Origin: Roseiflexus sp. RS-1 | Lineage (GTDB): Bacteria > Chloroflexota > Chloroflexia > Chloroflexales > Roseiflexaceae | DNA length: 64,000 bases | Direction of reading: 5' to 3' | Assembly: GCF_000016665.1 (NCBI RefSeq) | Contig: NC_009523.1 | Coordinates: forward strand, 5,083,501-5,147,500 | In this document: piece after piece, positions 1 through 7,694 of the stretch | Position numbering within the stretch: the first letter of the stretch is position 1 | Layout of the letters: every line of letters begins with the position of its first letter | The notes under the pieces: generated by a model | Database searches by the model: none | Told to the model about the DNA's origin: nothing | What the model saw: the letters and a program-made list of their open reading frames with translations, nothing else | Translations under genes and position numbers: made by a program

Positions 1-946
1 GGCGGAACTGACCGCCGAACGGCTCGGGTGCCGCGCCGATCAGGTACTGGTGCTCTCAACCGGCGTCATCGGTCGGCAACTCGACATGACAAAAGTGGCG
101 CAGGGCATTGCCAGTCTGACCGGACCGACTGCTCATTCGGGCGCCGGCGCCGCCGCGCGCGCTATGATGACCACCGACACACACCCAAAAGTCGCTTCAC
201 GCACCATCACCGTTGCCGAACGCACGGTCACGATTGCCGGGATGTGCAAAGGCGCCGGCATGATTCATCCCAACATGGCGACGATGCTGGCGATTGTGAC
301 CACCGATGCGCACGCGCATCCTGCACAACTCGACCGCGCCCTGCGCATTGCCGCCAATCGCAGTTTCAACCGTGTCAGCGTTGATGGCGACACCAGCACC
401 AACGATACCCTGCTCCTCCTGGCGTCTGGTGCGTCTGGCGTCCCCGTGAGCGACACTCCGCTCACGGATGGGCTTGCATTCGACGACTTCACTGCAACGC
501 TCACGGATGTGTGCATCGACCTGGCGAAACAGATTGCGCGCGATGGCGAAGGCGCCACACGCCTGGTCGAAATCACGGTCAGCGGCGCGCAGGACGAGCA
601 ACAGGCGCACCAGGTGGCAAATGCCATCGCGCGATCCCCGCTGGTCAAAACCGCGATCCACGGCGGCGACCCGAATTGGGGACGGATCCTGTGCGCCGCC
701 GGGTACAGCGGCGCTGCCATCGACCCCGACCGCCTGGCACTCTGGTTTGGTCCGCCAGAAGCGTCGATCCAGCTTGTGGCGCATGGGTTGCCGCTCGACG
801 CCGACCTGGCGGCAGCATCGGCGCTGCTGCGCCAGGACCCGGTCTTCATTACGCTCGACCTGGGGCTGGGCGACGCACGAACCACTGTCTGGACGTGCGA
901 TTTCAGCAAAGAGTACGTCGAAATTAATGCCCACTATACAACGTAG
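1..946 (+). CDS. argJ: Bifunctional glutamate N-acetyltransferase / amino-acid N-acetyltransferase (ArgJ), 5' truncated by window edge
   Basis: ArgJ transfers acetyl groups between N-acetylornithine and glutamate in the cyclic arginine pathway and is cytoplasmic. The frame is open from base 2, so the true start lies left of the window. Visible hallmarks are the early VLVLSTGVIG stretch and the GMIHPNMATMLAIVTTDA segment; the Thr of ATML is the family's autocleavage site and nucleophile, giving alpha and beta chains. Further on, SVDGDTSTNDT and the GGDPNWGRI stretch are also typical of the beta chain. The end DFSKEYVEINAHYTT is the normal ArgJ C-terminus, so the 3' end is intact. The stop overlaps the next gene by 20 bases. 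Confidence 0.96.
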   Translation, partial: AELTAERLGCRADQVLVLSTGVIGRQLDMTKVAQGIASLTGPTAHSGAGAAARAMMTTDTHPKVASRTITVAERTVTIAGMCKGAGMIHPNMATMLAIVTTDAHAHPAQLDRALRIAANRSFNRVSVDGDTSTNDTLLLLASGASGVPVSDTPLTDGLAFDDFTATLTDVCIDLAKQIARDGEGATRLVEITVSGAQDEQQAHQVANAIARSPLVKTAIHGGDPNWGRILCAAGYSGAAIDPDRLALWFGPPEASIQLVAHGLPLDADLAAASALLRQDPVFITLDLGLGDARTTVWTCDFSKEYVEINAHYTT

Positions 947-3395
947 GGGAATAGCAGTTCTTCTCCTCAGTCTGAGTGCGACGATCTTCCTCTGGCGTCC
1001 ACTCATTGGCGGCGAGGTCTTCCTGCCGCTTGATGCCCTGTTGCACCTGCATCCCTGGCGCTATTCGTATGAACGTGTGCCGGTCAACAACCACGTCTGG
1101 ACTGACCCGATCCGTCAGATCTACCCCCGACGCCTGCTGACGAACGCGATCGTTCGCCAGGGAGCGTGGCCCCTCTGGAACCCAACGATTCTGAGCGGTG
1201 TTCCGCTGTTCGATGACGGGCAGATCGCCTTCTTCTATCCGCCGAACCTGATCTTTCTCATCATGCCGCTCGATAAGGCGTTTGGCATCTATGCCTGGGT
1301 TCAGCTGATCATCGCCGGACTGGGAAGTTATTCATTTGCGCGACGGATCGGGCTGGATATGGGACCAGCGCTCCTGGCAGGGGTCTGCTACATGTTCACC
1401 GGGCATATGCTCACCTACCTGCCCTTCCCGGAATTGTCGGGCGCGACCGCCATGCTGCCATGGTGCTTCTGGGGCGTCGAGCGGGCGTTGAGCAGCGGCG
1501 CCTGGCGGAGTTGGGCAGTCGCAGCCGCGATGCTGGGACTCGTTGTGCTGGCGCAGATACAACTGGCGTTTTACACATACGTGGCAACCGGATGCTACGC
1601 GCTGTTTCGCATCATGCAGCACGATGAAGGGCGCACGGCAGCGCGCTGGCGCATGCTGACCGGTCTGGCGCTGGCATATGCGCTGGGTCTCGGATTGAGC
1701 GCCGTGCAACTGTTGCCTGCAATGGCGCTGTCGGCGCAGGGGCAGCGGAGCGACATCGGGTTCTCGCTGGCGCCGCCGGAAGAATATTTCGGCAGTATGC
1801 TGCGGCTTGTCTTTCCTGCGCTCGGCGGCTTCGAGCGGATAGGACCGCCACCCGCATGGGGACCGCCAACTTTCCAGGTGCCTTACCCCTACGTCGGGGT
1901 GACACCGCTGGCGCTGGCGATCATCGGTCTGGCGATTGCGCGTCATCGTCTGGCGGCGTTCTTCGGCATTGTCGCCGTAGCATCGTTCGCACTGGCAGTG
2001 CGCACACCGCTGCTCCAGGTCTTCATCGCCCTGATCCCGCCGTACCGTCAGTTCGAGGACCACACCCGCTGGTACATGGTGTGGGGCTTTGCGATAGCGA
2101 TCCTGGCGGCAATCGCGGCGCAGCGGCTGTATGCGCCTGCCAACGTCAGCGCCTGGGAGAACACGCCTTCCAGGGCAGACTGGCGCGCCCGCCTGCCAGC
2201 CGCTCGCCTCCTGATCCTCATCGTTGGGGTGTTCATCGTCGGGTGGTCGCTCCATCATCTGGCGCTCTTCACGCCGCAGTCGCGGTTTGGTCATTATTTC
2301 ACCATGATCCGCACCCAGCAACTGCTTCCGCTGCTCGTCTTTGGCGGCATCGGGCTGATAAGCCTGGCATTGCTGCGGTTCTACCGGCGCAATGCAGCCA
2401 TCGCCTTCGCGCCGGTGATTGCCGTTGCTGCGCTGGATATGTGGTGGTACGGCGCAGGATTCAACACCTCGGTCTCACCGTCTATTGCGCGACCAACGAC
2501 CGACCTGACCCGTGAACTGGCAACCTATTCGTCCGATCTGCAACTCTTCCAGGTCCTCTACCCGCCAACCCGCCAGATTGCGTTCCTGCAATCGCAACCG
2601 CGACCGTTCCGCATCCATGGTGGCGACTACGACGCGCTCCCGCCCAATATAGCGAGCGCCTACGGTCTTGAAGATGTGCGCGGCTACCATTCGCTCTATC
2701 CGGCGCGCTACAACCGCCTGGCGCGGCTGATCGACGGTAAGGACTATCGCCGCACGAGCGAGGGCAATGTCAGCCTGCGCGCATTTCTGACATCGGCGTA
2801 TACACGTCCCCGCTTGCTCGATATGCTCAACGTCAGGTACCTCGTGTTCCCGCCAGGGAGCACGACTGCTGCGCGCTATCCGGGACTCGAACTGGTGCAC
2901 GAAAGCGACGAAGGACGTATCTACCGCAACCCGAATGCACTTCCACGCGCCTGGTTTGTCTACCGTGTCGCAATCATCCCCGACGATGACGCACAGCTCG
3001 ACTATATGGCGCGCCCCGATTTCGATCCCGCAACCGTCGTTGTCGTGCCGACGCCAGTTCCCACAACCGGTCCCCCGCCAGCTGTTCCGGATCCAACACC
3101 CATCGTGACGTACACGCCAGACACCGTCACCGTCATTGCCGCGCCCTCAGCGCCAGCCATCCTGGTCCTGGCAGACGCCTGGTATGAGGGATGGGACGTG
3201 ATGGTCAACGGCGAACCCGCGCCGATTCTCCGGGTCAACTATGCCCTGCGCGGCGTCTGGTTGCCCCCTGGATCGCATACCATCGAATTCGTCTACCGCC
3301 CGCGCCCATTCCTGATCGGTGGACTGATCAGCATGGCAACGCTGCTTATCCTGATGATCATCGGCGGCATCGGACGACAGCGCGAACGCCGCTGA
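927..3395 (+). CDS. YfhO-like multi-pass membrane protein
   Basis: A protein of about 822 residues with many hydrophobic segments, a soluble extracytoplasmic stretch (about 540-780) and a last membrane helix before a basic tail. The start of the mature pattern (LPLDALLHLHPW, then PLWNPTILSGVPLFDD and FFYPPNLIF) and the end (ADAWYEGWDVMVNGEPA, LPPGSHTIEFVYRP) fit the bacterial YfhO family, GT-C-like proteins tied to glycosylation of surface polymers in Firmicutes. The frame is open far upstream, but ATG 927 is chosen because it is followed at once by the first membrane segment; it sits inside the argJ end, suggesting translational coupling. The donor and acceptor cannot be read from sequence. 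A Pro/Thr-rich stretch (about residues 700-720) interrupts the soluble domain. Confidence 0.8.
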   Translation: MPTIQRRGIAVLLLSLSATIFLWRPLIGGEVFLPLDALLHLHPWRYSYERVPVNNHVWTDPIRQIYPRRLLTNAIVRQGAWPLWNPTILSGVPLFDDGQIAFFYPPNLIFLIMPLDKAFGIYAWVQLIIAGLGSYSFARRIGLDMGPALLAGVCYMFTGHMLTYLPFPELSGATAMLPWCFWGVERALSSGAWRSWAVAAAMLGLVVLAQIQLAFYTYVATGCYALFRIMQHDEGRTAARWRMLTGLALAYALGLGLSAVQLLPAMALSAQGQRSDIGFSLAPPEEYFGSMLRLVFPALGGFERIGPPPAWGPPTFQVPYPYVGVTPLALAIIGLAIARHRLAAFFGIVAVASFALAVRTPLLQVFIALIPPYRQFEDHTRWYMVWGFAIAILAAIAAQRLYAPANVSAWENTPSRADWRARLPAARLLILIVGVFIVGWSLHHLALFTPQSRFGHYFTMIRTQQLLPLLVFGGIGLISLALLRFYRRNAAIAFAPVIAVAALDMWWYGAGFNTSVSPSIARPTTDLTRELATYSSDLQLFQVLYPPTRQIAFLQSQPRPFRIHGGDYDALPPNIASAYGLEDVRGYHSLYPARYNRLARLIDGKDYRRTSEGNVSLRAFLTSAYTRPRLLDMLNVRYLVFPPGSTTAARYPGLELVHESDEGRIYRNPNALPRAWFVYRVAIIPDDDAQLDYMARPDFDPATVVVVPTPVPTTGPPPAVPDPTPIVTYTPDTVTVIAAPSAPAILVLADAWYEGWDVMVNGEPAPILRVNYALRGVWLPPGSHTIEFVYRPRPFLIGGLISMATLLILMIIGGIGRQRERR

Positions 3396-3633
3396 GCCTT
3401 CACGTGCGCACACGGTCAGACACATTCCTTCTGTTGGAAACAGCCGCTACGACATGTTGCCGCTCCTGCACCCCATCTCTCACCCCGGCGTCAGTGCCTT
3501 CAGTTTATCTGGTGAATATGATCAACTTATCACCACAATCCACCAATAACTATTGATTTTCTATATCCAATGTGGTATTATCTTGTAGCAAACAGGCATA
3601 TAGTAACAAAGCGATTGAAAGGAGGTGACCTCC
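3396..3633. other. Intergenic leader before the DUF2089/DUF4097 operon
   Basis: No coding sequence is supported. The first 140 bases are ordinary GC-rich sequence; the last 90 are AT-rich and hold the promoter and an unusually strong ribosome-binding site for the downstream small gene. Confidence 0.6.
3553..3581 (+). promoter_or_regulatory. Sigma-70-type promoter of the 3634-6757 operon
   Basis: TTGATT (3553-3558), 17-base spacer, TATTAT (3576-3581), in a locally AT-rich stretch about 50 bases upstream of the first start codon. Seen by inspection only. Confidence 0.65.
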
Positions 3634-3825
3634 ATGCTGCACTCACTCGATTGCCTGATCATGATGGCGCAGGAGCGTTACCAGACACTCCTGACCGAAG
3701 TCGCGACCGAGCGTCTGATACGGCGTGCACGCGATGCGATCAACACGGCCACAGGCATACCAGGGGGCAGCGGAAGTGGCACGCTCCTGACATCGAGAAC
3801 AAACGCGCATCTGCGCACTGCCTGA
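3634..3825 (+). CDS. Small hypothetical protein, 63 aa, first gene of the DUF4097 operon
   Basis: ATG 3634 lies 7 bases after an AGGAGGT at 3619-3626, close to the ideal anti-16S complement. A GTG at 3625 is in frame but lies inside the Shine-Dalgarno, so it is not preferred. The product has an amphipathic N-terminal half (about residues 1-38, with QERYQTLLTEVATERLIRRA) and a Gly/Ser/Thr-rich tail. No family is recognised. It is 36 bases upstream of the DUF2089 gene and shares its promoter, so a role with that operon is an inference from position only. Confidence 0.55.
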   Translation: MLHSLDCLIMMAQERYQTLLTEVATERLIRRARDAINTATGIPGGSGSGTLLTSRTNAHLRTA

Positions 3826-3861
3826 TGGTCAGACGCACCTGAATCAACGAGGGACGCGCTT

Positions 3862-4224
3862 ATGAATCCACTCCTCACCACATGCCCGGTTTGCGGCGAG
3901 GCGCTGCACGTCATCCGGCTGGAGTGCGACGCATGCCACACCGCTATCGAAGGGCGCTTCACCCTGGGACGCCTCGGACGTCTATCGCGCGAGCAACTGG
4001 AGTTCGTTGAACTGCTGCTGAAAAACCGCGGCAACATCAATGGCGTCGCTGGCGACCTGAAAGTGGCGTACAACACTGCCCGCAGCCGCCTCGATGAGAT
4101 CGTCGCCGCGCTCGGGTACGGGCCGCCAGCTGCAGATGCGCGTCCCGACCGGCGCGCCATCCTTGATCGCCTGGCAGCGAAGGAGATTTCCGTCGAGGAA
4201 GCGCTGCGGTTGCTCAAATCGTAA
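3862..4224 (+). CDS. DUF2089-type zinc-ribbon, helix-turn-helix protein
   Basis: A 120-residue protein. Residues 9-34 hold two Cys pairs (CPVC and CDAC) of a zinc ribbon. A helical segment follows with FVELLLKNRGNINGVAGDL and YNTARSRLDEIVAALG, which looks like a helix-turn-helix as in DUF2089 proteins, thought to be DNA-binding regulators. The last 30 residues (RRAILDRLAAKEISVEEALR) match a short SHOCT-like helical module also present in the next two gene products. It is followed 10 bases later by the next gene, so they are co-transcribed. A regulator of this operon is plausible but not shown. Confidence 0.75.
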   Translation: MNPLLTTCPVCGEALHVIRLECDACHTAIEGRFTLGRLGRLSREQLEFVELLLKNRGNINGVAGDLKVAYNTARSRLDEIVAALGYGPPAADARPDRRAILDRLAAKEISVEEALRLLKS

Positions 4225-4234
4225 GGAGTGACGT

Positions 4235-4600
4235 ATGGCGATGACCGATGACCGCCTGCGGATCCTGCGCATGGTCGAAAAGGGGCAGATCTCCGCCGAG
4301 GAGGGCGCCCGGTTGCTCGACGCCATCACCGACGATGCCGCCCGCATCCGCGCCGAGGCACGCTCGCGTTCGCTCCGCATTGTTGTCACCGATCTCAACT
4401 CGCGCAGGCAGAAGATTAACGTCACCATCCCCGCCAGCCTGGTCTCCGTCGGTCTCAAACTTGGCGCGCGCCTCTTTCCGCGCAACGCCGGTGTGACGAA
4501 CGACGATGTGTTGCGCGCTATCGCGCGCGACACGCCAGGACGCATCTTCGAGTTGCAGGATCTCGAAGAAGGGGAGCGTATCGAGATTTTCGTAGAATAG
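4235..4600 (+). CDS. SHOCT-like domain protein, 121 aa
   Basis: The N-terminal 30 residues (DRLRILRMVEKGQISAEEGA, then RLLDAI) form the SHOCT-like module seen at the end of the preceding and following proteins. The rest is a compact alpha/beta domain with the stretch RSLRIVVTDLNSRRQKINVT, IPASLVSVGLKLGARLFP and a final acidic strand (EEGERIEIFVE). This arrangement is common next to DUF4097 proteins in Chloroflexi and Firmicutes, with no biochemical role I can name. Spacing of 10 and 12 bases to its neighbours indicates one transcript. Confidence 0.65.
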   Translation: MAMTDDRLRILRMVEKGQISAEEGARLLDAITDDAARIRAEARSRSLRIVVTDLNSRRQKINVTIPASLVSVGLKLGARLFPRNAGVTNDDVLRAIARDTPGRIFELQDLEEGERIEIFVE

Positions 4601-4612
4601 GAGTCTGCTGCA

Positions 4613-6757
4613 ATGCCAGTTCAACAGGTATCTGTCGGTGAAACGCCCCACGTGCGCTTTGGTCGTTGTGCCGGTTCGTTGCGTGTCGAACCCGGCGAAA
4701 CCGGCATCGTCGAGGTCTGGACCGAAGCGGACGAGGGGGTTGTGCTGGAACGTGACGACCAGGGTGTCGTCATTCAGGGGATGATCACCGGAGATTGTCG
4801 GTTGCGCGCGCCATCGGCTGCAACCGTTTCCGGCGAAGTCGTGGAGGATGGTGTCTTTGTCGCGGGAATGATCTCATTTTCCCTGAACTCCGCCGGGGAT
4901 GATGTGCGGATCGAGGGAGTCAGCGGAACGGTCACCATTGGTCACGTCGAAGGGGATCTGGTCGTTACCCGCGCCGCAACACTGCGCGTCGGCAATGTGG
5001 AGGGGAGCGCGCAGATCACCGCTGTGGAAGGGGCGGTCGTCGTGCGCCGCGTCGAGGACGATCTTACCATCAACGACGCTGGCTCTGTCGAAGTTCAGTA
5101 TGTCGATGGCGACCTGCACCTTTCCGGCGTGCGCGATGATGCACTCTTCGAGCGCATTGACGGCGATGCCACGATTGAACGTGTCGAACGGTTGCGCGTG
5201 ACTGACACCATCGACGGTGATGTGAGGATCAACCGGTCGGGCGTGATCGTGCTGAACGATGTCGCCGGTGATGTCGGCGTTGATGAGGTGCAAAGTCTGA
5301 CGGTCGGCGCAATCTCTGGAACGCTGCACGCCGATGGCGTGGCGGAAGTGGTGCGCTTCCGTGATCTGGACGGCGACCTGCGCCTGCGGCGCAGCGAGCG
5401 CGCTGCCGTCGAAGGGGGCAGCGTCAGTGGCGATGTGCGTATCGAACAGACGCGCGCGGTGATGCTCGGGTCTGTCGGTGATAATGCGGATATGCGCGCT
5501 ATCAGCGGCAATGTCAGCATTGGCAGCGTTGGGGGCGACGCAACATGCATCGACATCGGCGGTGTGCTCAATGCGGGCAGCATCGGCGGCGACCTGACGC
5601 TCCGCAGCGTGAGCAGCGCCACCCATATCGGGAATATCGGCGGCGACCTGACGCTGGCGATGCGCTTTGCACCCGACAGTACGATGAAATTGAATGTCGG
5701 CGGCGATGCGCGGGTGGAACTTCTCCCTGACGCCAGCCTGACCCTGCGAGCGACCGTCGGTGGAACGGTGCGCGGTCCCGGCGTGGCAGCCAGCGGTGGC
5801 ATGTTCAGCGCAGTGTACGGTGAAGGCGCTGCACTCCTCGAACTGCTCGTCGGCGGCGACCTGTCGTTGCGTGGCCCGGCGCCGCGGCGGATGAGCGCGA
5901 TGGGTGAAGGCGCATCCCAATCCGCCAGCGCTGGACAACCGCCCGACGACGATATTGGGCGCTGGGCGGAGCGGTTTGCCGAAGAAATGGGACGCTGGGG
6001 CGAGCAGTTCGGGCGAGATATGAGCCGCTGGGCTGAAGAATTCAGCCGGGAAATGGGGGGACGTGGCGACGAGTGGGCGCGCCGCTCTCAACGCAAGGCT
6101 GAGCGTCTGCGTCAGCGGATCGAGCGCGACATGCGCGAGGCGGCGGAACGCGCCCGCGAGCGTGCACAGCGCGAGGGGCATCCGCGCGAAGTGCATGTGC
6201 GCATCAATGATCGCGAGTGGCGGTTTGATGAAGAGCGTCTGGAACGCATGAAGCGTGAAGCGGCAGCCGCTGCCCAGGCGGGAATCATTGGCGCAATCGA
6301 AGCGGTCGAACGCGCTCTCGAAAGTCTGGGCATCCCGCGATCCCGTCCGCCGCACCCGCCCCATCCACCCCATCCACCCGGACCACCACACCCGTCCCAG
6401 CCGCCGCACCCGCCCCATCCACCCCATCCGCCCGGACCGCCACACCCGTCCCAGCCGCCGCATCCACCCCATCCGCCCGGACCGCCGCACCCGCCCGAAG
6501 CGGCGACCGGCGCAACGATCCGGATCAACGTCACGCAGGCGCCCGATGCCTCTGCACCCGCCGATGAACCGGCGCAGGCGAAGGCGCCTGAGCAGGCTGC
6601 GTCACCTTCCGGTGCAACACTCGAAGAGCAACGCGCCGCCATCCTGCGCATGGTCGCCGATGGGCGGATCACGCCTGAGGAAGCCGATCTGCTGCTCGAA
6701 GCGCTGGGGACGGATCAGGAGCGCCCGTTCCGCAATGATGATCGCACTGGCATGTAA
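4613..6757 (+). CDS. DUF4097-type beta-repeat protein with helical, His/Pro-rich and SHOCT-like C-terminal parts
   Basis: A 714-residue protein without an obvious signal peptide. Residues about 70-430 are many short repeats of about 20 residues built around V-x-G-D-(L/V/A), as in DUF4097 proteins that likely fold as a right-handed beta-helix. Residues about 445-480 contain three 11-residue helical repeats (GRWAERFAEEM, GRWGEQFGRDM, SRWAEEFSREM). A charged Arg/Glu helix follows to about 580. Residues about 583-632 are a His/Pro tract of repeated PHPPHPP and GPPHPSQP units. The C-terminal 40 residues end in the SHOCT-like module (LEEQRAAILRMVADGRITPE). Last gene of the operon. Its job is unknown; a scaffold or envelope-stress role would be a guess. 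Confidence 0.7.
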   Translation: MPVQQVSVGETPHVRFGRCAGSLRVEPGETGIVEVWTEADEGVVLERDDQGVVIQGMITGDCRLRAPSAATVSGEVVEDGVFVAGMISFSLNSAGDDVRIEGVSGTVTIGHVEGDLVVTRAATLRVGNVEGSAQITAVEGAVVVRRVEDDLTINDAGSVEVQYVDGDLHLSGVRDDALFERIDGDATIERVERLRVTDTIDGDVRINRSGVIVLNDVAGDVGVDEVQSLTVGAISGTLHADGVAEVVRFRDLDGDLRLRRSERAAVEGGSVSGDVRIEQTRAVMLGSVGDNADMRAISGNVSIGSVGGDATCIDIGGVLNAGSIGGDLTLRSVSSATHIGNIGGDLTLAMRFAPDSTMKLNVGGDARVELLPDASLTLRATVGGTVRGPGVAASGGMFSAVYGEGAALLELLVGGDLSLRGPAPRRMSAMGEGASQSASAGQPPDDDIGRWAERFAEEMGRWGEQFGRDMSRWAEEFSREMGGRGDEWARRSQRKAERLRQRIERDMREAAERARERAQREGHPREVHVRINDREWRFDEERLERMKREAAAAAQAGIIGAIEAVERALESLGIPRSRPPHPPHPPHPPGPPHPSQPPHPPHPPHPPGPPHPSQPPHPPHPPGPPHPPEAATGATIRINVTQAPDASAPADEPAQAKAPEQAASPSGATLEEQRAAILRMVADGRITPEEADLLLEALGTDQERPFRNDDRTGM

Positions 6758-7268
6758 GGAGCATGCTGCCACATCCCGACGCCCTTTTTCCCTCATCCTC
6801 CCTACCCCCTGCTCCCACACGGGGAGAAGGGGGAGTTTGGGCGTTCTGATGGCTGAAACGGGAGATAGCGCGCAGGGGCTTGCCAAAACATCTACCCCTG
6901 AGAGATCCCCCGACCCCCTTCCTCCCGCGCGCGGGAGAAGGGGGGGAATTGGGCTTCCTGATGCTCCACATAAGGAGTGCGAGACCAGAAGGCGCCAGAA
7001 AACGCTCTATCTGTGAGCCTGGCGCTCCACCATCGCCCGACCGACGATAGAGGGCACGCAGTAATCTCCCTGACAGCCGAGGAATATCGCAAGTTTCGTC
7101 GGTGATTCCCGGAGCGTGATTGGGCACAACGGGATCAGCAGATCGAGGAAGACTCCTCGTCCGAGATGCGAAAGCCGGTCGTGGAAACCTCTGCGTGCCC
7201 GGCGTTGCGGCGGGGCGTTGTTGCCGCAGAGTCATTGTGGAAAGGCCCTATCACAACCACGCCTGATC
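6758..7268. other. Intergenic region with one R2 repeat and possible antitoxin debris
   Basis: About 500 bases without an intact gene. The left part is an R2 element. Bases about 7033-7190 read, in one + frame with one stop, HAVISLTAEEYRKFRR then ERDWAQRDQQIEED, which resembles the conserved part of Phd-type antitoxins; this is weak and may be chance. Confidence 0.5.
6770..6985 (+). repeat. Interspersed repeat R2, copy 1
   Basis: The element holds a C-rich arm, GGGGAGAAGGGGGAG, then a unique-looking part reading GATGGCTGAAACGG and GCAGGGGCTTGCCAAAA, then a second C-rich/G-rich hairpin. The same order of blocks recurs at 25438-25632 and 47815-48095 in the opposite orientation. Its C-rich and G-rich arms can fold into strong stem-loops. 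Confidence 0.75.
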
Positions 7269-7297
7269 TTGACCAGAAGTGCGGCATGACGTATGCT
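7269..7297 (+). promoter_or_regulatory. Promoter of glmS ribozyme-glmS
   Basis: TTGACC (7269-7274), 17-base spacer, TATGCT (7292-7297). Predicted transcription would begin about 60 bases before the ribozyme cleavage site. Confidence 0.6.
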
Positions 7298-7362
7298 AAA
7301 CAGCAGTGGGGAATAAGCAGGGGCTGTGGGAGGTGAGACGCACACGCAACGGTCAGAAGGAA

Positions 7363-7575
7363 GCGCATGGGCTGCGGGTCCTTCCCCGCAGTTGACGAGG
7401 TGGAGGTTCCCTGTCGCGCGACAGGGCTAACGTCGGCGTTACCGGCGGAACATCGAGAGATCAGCGGATGCCTCCCAGGCGTGCTGCCGCCTGTAAGCGC
7501 TCCGGGAAACCCATCCGGCGACGGATGGAAACAAAGCGCCTTGCAGTCAGCACCCCTTCCTGCAAGACGCATCGA
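7363..7575 (+). ncRNA. glmS ribozyme (glucosamine-6-phosphate-activated self-cleaving RNA)
   Basis: In the glmS leader the conserved blocks of the glmS ribozyme occur in the right order: a 5' AAGCGC with expected cleavage between A7362 and G7363; P2 pairing CTGCGGG (7372-7378) with CCCGCAG (7385-7391); the core TTGACGAGGTGGAGGTT; GCGGATGCCTCCC near 7465-7477; a GGCG/CGCC hairpin followed by TGTAAGCGC; a P4 hairpin CCATCC-GGCGAC-GGATGG followed by AAACAAAGCGCC. A final hairpin (CTTGCAG/CTGCAAG) ends near 7570. The known class is cleaved when GlcN6P binds, leading to decay of glmS mRNA. The gene 120 bases downstream is glmS, which fits exactly. Boundaries are approximate; the match is by eye, without a covariance-model score. 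Confidence 0.9.
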
Positions 7576-7694
7576 AGACTGTGGATGCCCCGCGCAGTCA
7601 GGCGTCATGCCCATTTCACGAGCTGGTTCGGAACCGGTTGCGCGGCGTGTCGCGCAGCGCAGCGACTCTTCGTGCGTGCAGAAAGGAAACGCGC

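Noticed and set aside
4874-6490. Open frame of 538 codons on the minus strand
   Set aside because: Antisense to the DUF4097 gene and made of its repeats read backwards; no domain is seen.
7033-7190. Phd-type antitoxin gene
   Set aside because: A resemblance over about 35 residues (SLTAEEYRKFRR, ERDWAQRDQQIEED) with an internal stop and no start or toxin gene; mentioned only as possible debris.
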